Shown here: piece after piece, positions 51,335 to 60,309 of the stretch
Position numbering within the stretch: the first letter of the stretch is position 1
Layout: every line of letters begins with the position of its first letter
Source of the DNA: Chlorohelix sp037138995
GTDB lineage: Bacteria; Chloroflexota; Chloroflexia; Chloroheliales; Chloroheliaceae
DNA: 64,000 bases
Direction: 5' to 3'
NCBI RefSeq assembly: GCF_037138995.1
Contig: NZ_JBAXHI010000007.1
Location: 1 to 64,000, forward strand
Notes under the pieces: generated by a model
The model's input: the letters and a program-made list of their open reading frames with translations, nothing else
Database searches by the model: none
What the model was told of the DNA's origin: nothing
Made by a program: the position numbers and the translations under genes

Positions 51335-53392
51335 TCAAAATCGGGGACAGCTATTTACCGATTGTGATTTACTGCCAAGAGAAAGGACTTCGTATCCAAA
51401 CTCGTTCCAATCCTTAATAGAACTTACAAATTTAATTGTTATGTTAAGTTTGTCCATGCCTCTGGTCAAATAAGAGGGTATTAGGAACTCACTATCGCGC
51501 CATTCACCGCCCTTGATGGTCAAACGGTCTTGCCACAACCCCGCTGAAATCCCGTTTACCAGCACCTCTGCCACTTGATTTCCTGTGCCAACATCGGTAT
51601 GTCGTCTCAATAAAATTGCCTTTGCTTCGGGCTTGACCTCTACGTTAAAAGAACTCTGCCCAGTGAAGGCAACTCCCTCAAAAGTGCGTAAAGTAACCCT
51701 TTGGTCACCCGGATACGGCAAAGTGCGTGAACCTAGAAAAGTACGACCTTGCACCTTATAATCGTGCGCTTTCTCATCCTCGCTATTTCCAAGAGTTAGC
51801 GTATCTGTAATAGCAGAAGGAGAATCGGTTACGCCATACCAGAAAGCAACCGCTCGGCGGTCGGTAGCAGCAACATCATTTACCGGACCGATTTCAAAAC
51901 CTGCATTAAGGCTATTCTGAAAATTAATCGAATCGGAAATTAGCCAGCGATACCAACTCATATCGCGGTCAGGCTCTCCGTTATTGTTCAGGCTGTTGGT
52001 GGTTGTACCGGATAGTGGCGAAACCCAGAATGAGTTTGGCTCATACGCCATATTGAAAAAGTCTTCTGTGCCTGTTCCGTTAATCTGAGGCGAACGACTG
52101 CCATCAATATAGAATCTCTCATCTCCCTCCCACCAACTATCCTTATCGCCTGTCAAGGCGGTACTCATTACCACCCCTACCAGTTGCCCGCGCCCTTTGA
52201 TACTCAATAATTGCCAGTCGGTGCCGAGCGTGGTTTTAGGAGTATTGCGATAAGTGGCATGGAAAGAGCCGCTCGTATCCTTCTGGTAAATATTTGTGCC
52301 TGAACTTAACTCAAAAGCAACCACCAATGGGTTAGCGGTTGAATTTACCAGTTGTATAGTGGCATTTTTCCAGTAGGGCATTGGGAAATAATTATACCAT
52401 AGCCCTTTTTCCGGCATTCCTGCCATCAAGGAACTAAAAGGGAGTAAGCTCATACCTCCGCCAAAGAAAAAACCAACCGGAACTTCAACTGAGGGTTCAG
52501 GCTCATCATCCCAAAAAATCTGGATTTTCAGATTTAGCAACACATCTGCATTTATACGGTCTGGACGCAAAGCAATTGCCGAGATTGAACCCGGACTTAG
52601 GTCTGAAAATAACGCGACTGGCTTACCATCATTTAACAACTTTTTCTGCCCGGAAACTGTTCTCTGTGCCTTTGGTTCTTTCGGGTCACTACCGCTATTT
52701 CCCCAAATACGGCGCACCTCACTCAGATTTTCTTTACCGCTATACGCGCTTACTCCCAGATTAGAGGCATATTTCTTGACATAAAAATGATAATAACCGG
52801 GTACATTTTGCAAGGTCACTTTAACCGATTTTAGAAAACCTATCGGATAATTATTAAAAAAAGTGGATTTGCAGCGAACACAGCCATTAGCGTTGCCAAC
52901 TGCTGCTGAGAAACTCAAAGGTTCAGAAAAGGGCGCGGTTGTGCCATCAAAGAAACTGGCAACGGGAATATCAATTAGCGGCTTTGTAGTGCCATCGAAA
53001 TAGAAACGGATGTTGCCGCCGGGCAATCCCCCACCCGGTAAGCTGGTCATCCACGAATTATAAATATAGCCTGAACCTTGTTCATCCAAAATAACATATT
53101 CGCCGTTGGGGTCACGGTCGAGGAAATTAAAGGCATCCACATTGCCCCCGGTAGGGTCAACACTGGAAATCTCTTTAACTGTGCTATCTTCCTGAAAATT
53201 CGGCAGCCCTTCGAAATCGGTTAACGCTGCTACCCCGCGTGAGCCATCTCCTTTTAGCAATCCCGCTATACTGTTCGTCAATTGCAACAGAGACGGTTCA
53301 ACGCAAGTATCCGTTGATTTTTGTTCAGGTAGTAGCAATGGTGGCAAGATAAGCTGGAATATCAAAATTACAGCCACCATAAAATTTAGCAA
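51335..53392 (-). CDS. Secreted DUF2961 protein (GH172-type)
   Basis: 685 residues. A hydrophobic N-terminal segment (about 5-25, FMVAVILIFQLILPPLLL) suggests a signal peptide or anchor. DUF2961 features run through most of the protein: EQGSGYIYNSWM (about 100-111), FYFDGTTKP, and WWEGDERFYIDG with GTGTEDFFN (about 430-460). GH172 enzymes act on fructose and arabinofuranose linkages, so it may degrade external polysaccharides. The start is TTG 53392 behind AAGGGGGA, 11 bases after the hydrolase stop, so it shares a transcript with that gene. The exact substrate is unknown. Confidence 0.82.
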   Translation of the reverse strand: MLNFMVAVILIFQLILPPLLLPEQKSTDTCVEPSLLQLTNSIAGLLKGDGSRGVAALTDFEGLPNFQEDSTVKEISSVDPTGGNVDAFNFLDRDPNGEYVILDEQGSGYIYNSWMTSLPGGGLPGGNIRFYFDGTTKPLIDIPVASFFDGTTAPFSEPLSFSAAVGNANGCVRCKSTFFNNYPIGFLKSVKVTLQNVPGYYHFYVKKYASNLGVSAYSGKENLSEVRRIWGNSGSDPKEPKAQRTVSGQKKLLNDGKPVALFSDLSPGSISAIALRPDRINADVLLNLKIQIFWDDEPEPSVEVPVGFFFGGGMSLLPFSSLMAGMPEKGLWYNYFPMPYWKNATIQLVNSTANPLVVAFELSSGTNIYQKDTSGSFHATYRNTPKTTLGTDWQLLSIKGRGQLVGVVMSTALTGDKDSWWEGDERFYIDGSRSPQINGTGTEDFFNMAYEPNSFWVSPLSGTTTNSLNNNGEPDRDMSWYRWLISDSINFQNSLNAGFEIGPVNDVAATDRRAVAFWYGVTDSPSAITDTLTLGNSEDEKAHDYKVQGRTFLGSRTLPYPGDQRVTLRTFEGVAFTGQSSFNVEVKPEAKAILLRRHTDVGTGNQVAEVLVNGISAGLWQDRLTIKGGEWRDSEFLIPSYLTRGMDKLNITIKFVSSIKDWNEFGYEVLSLGSKSQSVNSCPRF

Positions 53393-53403
53393 GCGCGTCC
53401 CCC

Positions 53404-54309
53404 TTATTCCAAGTGTTTGATTACGAGGCGCAACACCTCATCACGCCCATGCCCCTCATTCATAAGAATGGTGAAATGGTTAGTTCCGTTAATATCTACT
53501 GTTTTACCGCCACCCTGAATATTTTGCGCCATCTTTGCGCTGCCCTCAGCAGTTAGGATAAAGCCAGCTTTTCCGCTGTCAAGCAAACCATCGGTAGCGC
53601 GTAGAATCAGGGTTGGGGCTTCGATATGGGTATGCAGCGCGGAAAGATACTTTTCCATATTATTGAGGTTGTGCTGCTCCTCCATTATGGCTTCTTTCTC
53701 GCATTTTGGAGTCACGGTTCCATCTGGATTTTGCTTTACATCGTAGGTATAGTAATTCTCCACAGAATCGTTCCAAATTGGAAAGTAAGGAGAAACCTTG
53801 AACATAGAAATATACGCTTCAAGCGAAGGGAAAGTTTTACCGAGGCGCTCCAGCGAACGAGCGATTGCTTGCCATGTGTCAGGTGGCAAAGGTGCGCCAC
53901 CGTCCAGTAAAATCAGTCGGCGTACTCTTTCAGGATAGTGTGCGCTAAAATACACGCCAATAGCAGCGCCTAAAGAATGTCCTAATACGTTAGCTTGTTC
54001 TATATTGAAATAATCCAACAAAGCGCGAAGGTCAAAGCTATGGGTGGTAAGGTCATAACCGTTGGCAGGTTTGCTGCTTTCGCCTCTACCTCTCAAATCG
54101 TAGGCGATAAAACGATAGCCAGAAGCTGCTAACTTTTCGGCAAAGGCATTCCACCCTATCAGATTAGCAGTAATACCATGTACCCCCACAATTGTTTTTT
54201 CAGGGGAAGCATCTTCGGGACCCCAATCGGCATAAGCTAATTTGATTCCGGGCTGCGAACCGGATGCGAACCCGTTACGCGGCTTGATTGCTGTTCTTTT
54301 AATCGTCAT
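53404..54309 (-). CDS. Alpha/beta hydrolase
   Basis: 301 residues. GVHGITANLIGWN (about 42-54) is the oxyanion region, YDLRGRGESSKP (about 74-85) the next typical strand, GHSLGAAIG (about 107-115) holds the nucleophile Ser, and GTNHFTILM near the C-terminus the catalytic His. Substrates range over esters, peptides and dienes in this fold, so none is assigned. No signal peptide was seen. GAGGA lies before the ATG. The GH172-type gene follows 11 bases after. Confidence 0.9.
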   Translation of the reverse strand: MTIKRTAIKPRNGFASGSQPGIKLAYADWGPEDASPEKTIVGVHGITANLIGWNAFAEKLAASGYRFIAYDLRGRGESSKPANGYDLTTHSFDLRALLDYFNIEQANVLGHSLGAAIGVYFSAHYPERVRRLILLDGGAPLPPDTWQAIARSLERLGKTFPSLEAYISMFKVSPYFPIWNDSVENYYTYDVKQNPDGTVTPKCEKEAIMEEQHNLNNMEKYLSALHTHIEAPTLILRATDGLLDSGKAGFILTAEGSAKMAQNIQGGGKTVDINGTNHFTILMNEGHGRDEVLRLVIKHLE

Positions 54310-54382
54310 TTCTCTTCAAATCCTCTACATCGAGTATGCAATAAATAGTTTCTGAGAATAACATTTTGTATTTTACCTCAAA

Positions 54383-54709
54383 ATGGGCGTACGTGAAAAT
54401 AGAAAAAAAAGACATCTGTATGGTTACAGATGCCGTTTGTGCTCGCATTATTTGTGTGAGGAAAATTTTACAGGAGAATATAAACTTAGAGGGTTATTTC
54501 TACAATCACGTCGTTTGCGACTGTATCGAGAGCAATTTGATGGGGCTTCATTGCCGAATTTTTTTCTCTCTTGCTTTATATTACGCTTGCATTATCCTAA
54601 ATGTTACAATTGCAGGAGTGAAAAGACTATTTCTTATATAACTCTAATTAAGCGAGGCACAGCCAGTTCAATTTTTTATAGGAGTAAAAGCCTCAGAATA
54701 TTTCCCTAA
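54383..54709 (+). CDS. Possible small cysteine-rich (two CxxC) protein
   Basis: 108 codons with CRLC (about 17-20) and CYNC (about 76-79), the layout of a small zinc-binding protein. The frame has otherwise plausible composition and few rare features. No Shine-Dalgarno is visible, and a second ORF overlaps it in another frame, so coding is not certain. A perfect 8-base hairpin (54413-54420 and 54425-54432) lies within the ORF. Confidence 0.4.
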   Translation: MGVRENRKKRHLYGYRCRLCSHYLCEENFTGEYKLRGLFLQSRRLRLYREQFDGASLPNFFLSCFILRLHYPKCYNCRSEKTISYITLIKRGTASSIFYRSKSLRIFP

Positions 54710-54788
54710 CCAAGATTTCGTAACCGCGAGAATCTGATGCGCCCTGCCGTAAGGAGATTTGATTTGTATTTTGGCTGGGTCAGTATGA

Positions 54789-54794
54789 TATAAT
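54789..54794 (+). promoter_or_regulatory. Weak -10 element before the hypothetical gene
   Basis: TATAAT with a non-canonical -35 (TTGTAT 19 bases upstream). It would start transcription about 45 bases before the TTG at 54845. Confidence 0.3.
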
Positions 54795-54844
54795 AATCAA
54801 ACTCTGAGTACCGGGTTGTTGGTAATAGAAAGTAAACTCCAATT

Positions 54845-55780
54845 TTGGACAATCTTATTCAACTTGATAGAGGTATAGTGGCAAAACGCCAACAAGCCCA
54901 AGCAGCGGCGCGTATCGGGGCTGCATTTGTTGCGGCTGTGCGCGTCGGGGCAATTGACCCCCTCAAGGATATGTTGTTACCGGGTAGCTCTGCGGCAATG
55001 CAACTAGAGATTTTCGGGGCAACTTTGTTCAGAATTGCGCTACGTCTCGATAATCCCTGTGAGCAAGGGCAACTTGCTCCTGTCGAGTTTGAAATGCAGG
55101 GCAATACCAGTTTGCTAGAGCTTGGCATATCTCCGGGCGCTACTTTAGCGGCAAGTTTGTTTTTGCAGAATCAACCATCCGGGGCATGGTTGATTCTGGA
55201 GGTTTTGCCCGGTACTCCCGGTGCGCCCCTCAACCCGAATGAATCTGCCGATTGCGCTGTGCTGAATTATTATCAGGGTTACGCCTCTCTGCCGCTTCTA
55301 GAAGGAAATCTCGACCCGGTAGAGCGTTTTTTTTTGAAAGAGATGCAAGGGCGTGAAGGGCTTTTTAATCTGGATGAATTGCTCAACGCTTTTCGCTTGT
55401 GGCGCGATTTTCGCAAAAAGTCGGGGAGTGTGCTGAAAGGAAGCTCGGCAAGCTATGCCGCAGCGGTTGAATACTTGATAAGCTTGTTTGACCGCTTTCA
55501 GGTTGAGGGCGCAACGGTGGCGAAACGCTATTCCACCACTGTTTCTGCCATGCAAGGACGCGCCCGATTAATAGCGCATGCTCTCAATGCTACCCAATTT
55601 GATGACCGCTATTCGATTCATTCTGACCCGATAGCGCATTATCGCCAAGTGTTTGAGGACATCGGCGGACGCTTTAACCAGCATGAGATGGAGAAAGCGG
55701 CGCAAAAATACGCTGGGGTTTTTAATACTGTAGAGGTATCACCTGATGATACTGATTTCTTTGGACCAACCGACCGTTAA
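54845..55780 (+). CDS. Hypothetical protein, 311 residues
   Basis: No family is recognised. Residues about 12-90 are rich in Ala and look helical to beta (AAARIGAAFVAAVRVG, then ATLFRIALRLDNP). Residues about 160-300 contain several amphipathic helices (VERFFLKEMQGREGLFNLDEL). The TTG at 54845 has no clear Shine-Dalgarno; an in-frame GTG at 54878 follows AGAGG at 4 bases, so the true start may be there. It may be transcribed with moaA, 63 bases downstream. Confidence 0.6.
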   Translation: MDNLIQLDRGIVAKRQQAQAAARIGAAFVAAVRVGAIDPLKDMLLPGSSAAMQLEIFGATLFRIALRLDNPCEQGQLAPVEFEMQGNTSLLELGISPGATLAASLFLQNQPSGAWLILEVLPGTPGAPLNPNESADCAVLNYYQGYASLPLLEGNLDPVERFFLKEMQGREGLFNLDELLNAFRLWRDFRKKSGSVLKGSSASYAAAVEYLISLFDRFQVEGATVAKRYSTTVSAMQGRARLIAHALNATQFDDRYSIHSDPIAHYRQVFEDIGGRFNQHEMEKAAQKYAGVFNTVEVSPDDTDFFGPTDR

Positions 55781-55843
55781 CCACGATTTTGCAACTTCGC
55801 AATTGAATCGAAGTTTGTCTTTATAAATTTGAGGGGAAGATTG

Positions 55844-56884
55844 ATGGAAATGGATACCAATTCCGGCAATGCTGTCGGGCTAACACGCGAGCCTTTGCGC
55901 GATAGCTTTGGACGCTATATCCACAATGTGCGTATTAGCGTTACCGACCGCTGCAACTTTCGCTGCGTCTATTGTATGCCCGCTGAGGGGCTGGAATGGC
56001 TCAAGCGCGAACAAATTCTAAGCTTCGAGGAGATTGAACGCCTTACCCGCTTGCTGGTGAGTATGGGGGTAAACCAAGTACGCCTCACTGGAGGCGAGCC
56101 ATTGGTTCGTAAGGATTTACCACTGCTGATTTCTCGCCTAAGTAAAATTGAGGGTTTGAAAAGCCTGAGCCTTACCACTAACGGGGTATTGCTCAAAGAT
56201 ATGGCTAAAGACCTCGCTGAAGCCGGTTTGACCAGAATAAATGTTAGCTGCGACAGCCTTATCCGTGACAAGTTCCATCAAATTACGCGCCGGGATGATT
56301 TGCAACGGGTGTTGGAAGGGTTGGAAGAACTGGAAAAATACCCGACTATTACCCCCATCAAGGTAAATGCGGTAGCGATGCGCGGCTTTACTGAGGAAGA
56401 AGTTGTTCCATTCGCGCTACTGGCACGCCGCAAGCCTTATTCAATTCGCTTCATTGAGTTTATGCCGCTGGACGCTGACCAGCTTTGGGAGCGTGAAATG
56501 GTGCTGACCGGAGATGAGCTTAAAGCTATCATCGAGCGTGAGGTCGGCAAGTTGATAAAAATCCCTAGCGATGACCTTGCCGAAACTGCTACCAAATATC
56601 GCTTCTGGGACGGTAAGGGCGAACTCGGCTTTATAAGTCCGGTGTCGCATCCTTTCTGCCGCTACTGTGACCGCATCCGTATGACTGCCGAGGGCAAGAT
56701 GCTAACCTGCTTGTTCGGTCATATTGAAACCGACCTCAAAGCGGTTATACGTAGCGGGGCGAGCGATGAAGTATTGGCAGAAACTATCCGCCGCGCCGTC
56801 TTACAGAAAGAGCTAAAGCATTTCATCAATGACGGTGAAGCCTTCCAGCGTACCAAACGCAACATGTCACAAATCGGGGGGTAA
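55844..56884 (+). CDS. moaA: GTP 3',8-cyclase (molybdenum cofactor step 1)
   Basis: 346 residues from ATG 55844. The radical-SAM motif is Cys37, Cys41 and Cys44 (TDRCNFRCVYCMP), and the GTP-binding cluster is the C-terminal FCRYCDRIRMTAEG-type region. The protein ends with the conserved Gly-Gly (SQIGG) needed for catalysis. MoaA converts GTP to cyclic pyranopterin precursor with MoaC. GAGGGGA (55831-55837) is well placed for this ATG; the longer ORF start at 55829 is less likely. No moaC, moaB or moeA was found in the window. Confidence 0.93.
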   Translation: MEMDTNSGNAVGLTREPLRDSFGRYIHNVRISVTDRCNFRCVYCMPAEGLEWLKREQILSFEEIERLTRLLVSMGVNQVRLTGGEPLVRKDLPLLISRLSKIEGLKSLSLTTNGVLLKDMAKDLAEAGLTRINVSCDSLIRDKFHQITRRDDLQRVLEGLEELEKYPTITPIKVNAVAMRGFTEEEVVPFALLARRKPYSIRFIEFMPLDADQLWEREMVLTGDELKAIIEREVGKLIKIPSDDLAETATKYRFWDGKGELGFISPVSHPFCRYCDRIRMTAEGKMLTCLFGHIETDLKAVIRSGASDEVLAETIRRAVLQKELKHFINDGEAFQRTKRNMSQIGG

Positions 56885-56895
56885 TCCGGTTATTA

Positions 56896-59364
56896 TTATT
56901 TGCTCTTATAAAGTTCGCGATATACCGCATAGTTGGTATAGACGATTCTTACGTACTGGCGAGTTTCCCCGTAGGTGATACCATCTACGAACAGGTCGAA
57001 ATCTTTTTCGGGCGGGTTTGCCTTTAACCAATCTCCCACATTGCTGGGACCCGCATTGTAGCCGGCGAGCGCGGCATAAGGGTTGCCGTTGAAATTATCC
57101 AACTGCCGATTGAGGAAAAAAGCCCCAAAGCGGATTGCGGTATAGGGTTGGTATAAATCTTCTAAGCTGAAATCGCTAATGCCTAATGCTGAGGCAATCC
57201 CACGCCCAGTAGCGGGTATCACCTGAGATAAACCGCGTGCTTCTGCCCCCGAAGTAGCGGTCGGGTCAAATGCGCTCTCCTGCTTGATAAGTCCTGCCAA
57301 CAAAAGAGGGTCAAAGCTATATTGCCCTGAGAACTCAAGGATAATATCCTGAAAGTCCAACGGATAGATTAATTTTTGCAGTAGAGTCGGGGAGCTGCGT
57401 AAGCCTGTGGCAGGGTTTTGCTTCTGGTATAGCGCGAATACTTCCTTAGCGGCAAGAATGGATTGGCTATACTGACGATTGTCATTGAAAAGCAGCGACA
57501 GACAATATAATTCGAGGGGCTTACCTAAAAAACGAGCCTGCGCTTCCATCGCTTCCCGATTAGCTTGCTCAGTTTTTCCTAGTCGGGTTAATTCTATCAT
57601 TCGTTTTATGCCGCTATCTTCCCTTACAGCTTTGAGCGCAGCATCTAGCGAAGGACTAGAGGGAGTAGCCATATTTGGGGTTGTTTTTGTTGCCCAACCG
57701 GACAACCAAGATTCCAATTCCTTGCGTTCTCGCTCAAAATCGGCTGCAAATTTTAGCGGGTTAAAAACTGCCGGATGGGTTTCGGGAGTGGCTTTTACAG
57801 GTGCAAGGGGATTAACTCCAGCAAGTATTTCAGCCGCACGTACTGAAAAATAGTCATCAGCTTTCGTATCTGCCAATTTTTGGTAAAGGGGACGCGCTTT
57901 ATCGGGTGCTTGTGCGCTATATGCCTCTGCCACCCTAAAAAGGGCTTCTCTGCCACTGGCTGTATTGCTATTAAATAATTTCGTAGCCGATTCCAACGCG
58001 CCATCTGCTCCATCTTTTTGCAAAATCAGACTAAACCTACTGAATTGTGCCTCTACTCCATAGCGTGAACTGCCTGAGAGCTTGGCAAACTCGGTAATTG
58101 CTTCATCCGCTTTGTTTTGCTGGCGTAGCAACATTGCCAGTTGCCATTGTGCATCTTCTCCAGCCTCATTAGAGGGGAAACGGGCGGCAAGTTGTTTGTA
58201 TTCGCTAATTGCTCTATCCGGGTTGTTCAGTCGCTCATAGCTAACCGCTTCCCAGTACCATGCGCGGGCGAATCGCACTTGCTCAGACGCTGCAATGCCG
58301 GGAGGAATTGCTGAAATGGGCTGTGTTGAGGCAGAGCGTTTCAGGAACTTATCCAAAATAACGAGCGTATTTGTATAATCGCCTTTTCTGTAAGCGTTAT
58401 AACCCTTGAAATAATCATCCATACCGGAGTCATCCCGGTCAATTAATATTTGCAAGGCATTTCCGGCTGCGCTAGTTCCAAAATACTGGTCAATCACTAC
58501 CCGATAAGCGGTGTTAGCTTGCTCTATCATTTTGGCTTTATCGTATGCCGCCCCGATTTTAAATGCCACATCGGCGCGATAGCTTTGCACTTTCGCAAAA
58601 TCAAGAATACGTTTGTAGTATGTTACCGCTTCTTCAGCTTTACCTTGCGCCGCGTAGTAATCGCCATTTTTCTCAAGCACCTGAGCTTGTAATAGGTTCG
58701 AGCTACTTCCCCTTAAATCCGCCGCTTTTTTGTAACTATCCAGCATTTCTGCTTGCTTGCCACCTTTAACATAGGCTTCGGCGATAGAGTAGTTTACATA
58801 ACCTTCGATTATTTTGGCATTTTCCTTACCTTCCGCCAAATACCGTTGATAAGAAGCAATTGCCTGTTCCCACTGTCCCAGATTCGCCTGTGCTTCACCA
58901 ATGCCAAAGAAAGCCAGATAACGGCGGGGGTCGCTTGGAAACTCAAGCTGAAATTTGAGGTAATCATCTATTGCTTCTTTGTATTTTCCCAACTGGGATT
59001 CTGCTAGTGCAAGCCCAAACCGTGCAGCGCCTGTGCCTGTACCGTTAGGATAGCTTTGTAGCACGAAACGATAGCGTGAAACTGACTCGCTATACTGCCC
59101 GTTGTAATATGACACATCGGCTATAGCTACCAGTCGCGCCGAGTCGTCTTGTGGTTGTGAAGCTTTGGGGGAAGTATAATCATCCGAAGAAGGATTTTGT
59201 GAAGGATTTGCGCCAGCTGTATTAGTGGTTATGCGTTTTTGTCCACCTTGTTGCCCAAGTTGGAAGCCTAGCCAAATTGAACCAGCGCTTATCAAGATTA
59301 TAACACCGCCTAGCAGCAACCAAATTATAGTTCGCTGTGACGAAGGTTTGCCCGATTTCACCAT
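56896..59364 (-). CDS. Slt70-like lytic transglycosylase with TPR region
   Basis: 822 residues. An N-terminal membrane anchor (TIIWLLLGGVIILISAGSIW, about 12-31), then a Ser/Thr/Pro-rich linker, then several TPR units (YNGQYSESVSRYRFVLQSYP, FPSDPRRYLAFFGIGEAQAN and more, about 80-560). The C-terminal SLT domain (about 670-820) has the catalytic Glu in LIKQESAFDPTATSG, GLSQVIPATG and YNAGPSNVGDW. It cleaves peptidoglycan to anhydro-muropeptides, the type of substrate the murQ-nagA operon recycles. Its ATG overlaps the stop of the partner gene (TAATG), so translation is coupled. Confidence 0.9.
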   Translation of the reverse strand: MVKSGKPSSQRTIIWLLLGGVIILISAGSIWLGFQLGQQGGQKRITTNTAGANPSQNPSSDDYTSPKASQPQDDSARLVAIADVSYYNGQYSESVSRYRFVLQSYPNGTGTGAARFGLALAESQLGKYKEAIDDYLKFQLEFPSDPRRYLAFFGIGEAQANLGQWEQAIASYQRYLAEGKENAKIIEGYVNYSIAEAYVKGGKQAEMLDSYKKAADLRGSSSNLLQAQVLEKNGDYYAAQGKAEEAVTYYKRILDFAKVQSYRADVAFKIGAAYDKAKMIEQANTAYRVVIDQYFGTSAAGNALQILIDRDDSGMDDYFKGYNAYRKGDYTNTLVILDKFLKRSASTQPISAIPPGIAASEQVRFARAWYWEAVSYERLNNPDRAISEYKQLAARFPSNEAGEDAQWQLAMLLRQQNKADEAITEFAKLSGSSRYGVEAQFSRFSLILQKDGADGALESATKLFNSNTASGREALFRVAEAYSAQAPDKARPLYQKLADTKADDYFSVRAAEILAGVNPLAPVKATPETHPAVFNPLKFAADFERERKELESWLSGWATKTTPNMATPSSPSLDAALKAVREDSGIKRMIELTRLGKTEQANREAMEAQARFLGKPLELYCLSLLFNDNRQYSQSILAAKEVFALYQKQNPATGLRSSPTLLQKLIYPLDFQDIILEFSGQYSFDPLLLAGLIKQESAFDPTATSGAEARGLSQVIPATGRGIASALGISDFSLEDLYQPYTAIRFGAFFLNRQLDNFNGNPYAALAGYNAGPSNVGDWLKANPPEKDFDLFVDGITYGETRQYVRIVYTNYAVYRELYKSK

Positions 59365-60236
59365 TATGCACGAGGTCTGGAATTAATTATCAATTCCAGA
59401 AACTCATCTGCTTGCTCTAAAGTCAGTTCGTAGGTCATTTTTCCATAGCGCCGCTGACTGCGTTTGTCCACAATATCTGGTGCAATGTTATGACGGGTTC
59501 TGGCTTCATTGTAAATCTGTTTTACAGCTAGACCGGTTTGAAAATCCTGCACATTATTTAACCTGTCCTCAATCGCTGGATCAATTAATTGAGGTCCTCC
59601 TATGAATCCCGGTTTACGGAGTATTGGCACGTCTTGCTCATTTTCAAGCGGTATAGCTTCAAGCTCATCGTTACGGGGAACGGAGCGTAAACGAGGGGTT
59701 TCTTCCCGAATTAATCGCACCTCTCCTAAGCGGGGTTTCTCCGGTTCATAGGTTTCTTCCGGTTCTTCCTCTTCGCTAAGAAGTTCTAGCGGCAATTCGA
59801 TGGAAGCTGGCTCGTCCGCTTCGTCATAATCCTCGGCATTATCACCGGGTAACGTAATTGGCGCATATTCAAGCGGTGGGTCAAAATCGGTGGCATATTC
59901 CAGCCCAAAACCGAGAATTGAAAGCGCCCTTGATAATGCTAGGTTTTCAGCAGCAATAAGATAGGATAAATCGTTCCGATTGTCTTCAATAACGGATTCT
60001 GCGCCCCACCCCGTAGCTACCGCTCCATTGGGCAGTTTAATTTCAGCTTGGAAAATCGCCATCCCGCTATCTCGGCTAATCAACTGAGTACGGATTTCTG
60101 CTTGCGGTTGCTCATTTCTAAGCCACGCAAGCTGCCATTTTAGCGGTAAATACTGGCTATTACCGCGTGGCTGTAGATACTGAATAGGGTCAAATTCTGT
60201 TTTGTTGCCGGTACGATTGCCGCCGGTTGAAGCCAT
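59364..60236 (-). CDS. Hypothetical protein with an ERF/Rad52-like N-terminal region, coupled to the lytic transglycosylase
   Basis: About 290 residues. Residues about 15-115 (FDPIQYLQPRGNSQYLPLKW, IFQAEIKLPNGAVATGWGAE and YLIAAENLALSRALSILGFG) resemble the small single-strand-annealing proteins of the ERF/Rad52 type, which have the same length and the ALGRAL-like end. The middle is very acidic and disordered. The C-terminal 80 residues are basic and helical. This similarity is a pattern match only. I chose ATG 60236; a GTG at 60245 is possible. Its stop is joined to the transglycosylase start as TAATG. Confidence 0.55.
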   Translation of the reverse strand: MASTGGNRTGNKTEFDPIQYLQPRGNSQYLPLKWQLAWLRNEQPQAEIRTQLISRDSGMAIFQAEIKLPNGAVATGWGAESVIEDNRNDLSYLIAAENLALSRALSILGFGLEYATDFDPPLEYAPITLPGDNAEDYDEADEPASIELPLELLSEEEEPEETYEPEKPRLGEVRLIREETPRLRSVPRNDELEAIPLENEQDVPILRKPGFIGGPQLIDPAIEDRLNNVQDFQTGLAVKQIYNEARTRHNIAPDIVDKRSQRRYGKMTYELTLEQADEFLELIINSRPRA

Positions 60237-60309
60237 TTTTCCCACCGAATCCTGAAAATTTTAGGTAAATAATAGTTCAAGTAGCCGAATTTTACCACAA
60301 ATTACCAAG

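Larger units (their letters stand above)
54310..54844. other. Intergenic region, apart from the possible Cys-rich ORF
   Basis: This region of about 535 bases holds the possible ORF at 54383-54709, an 8-base hairpin at 54413-54432 and a -10-like TATAAT at 54789-54794 with a weak TTGTAT 19 bases upstream. It is divergent between the hydrolase and the gene at 54845. Confidence 0.45.

Noticed and set aside
54366..54641. Second overlapping ORF in the 54.3-54.7 kb gap
   Set aside because: Its hydrophobic, Cys/Ile-rich translation has no start site or pattern, unlike the overlapping CxxC frame.
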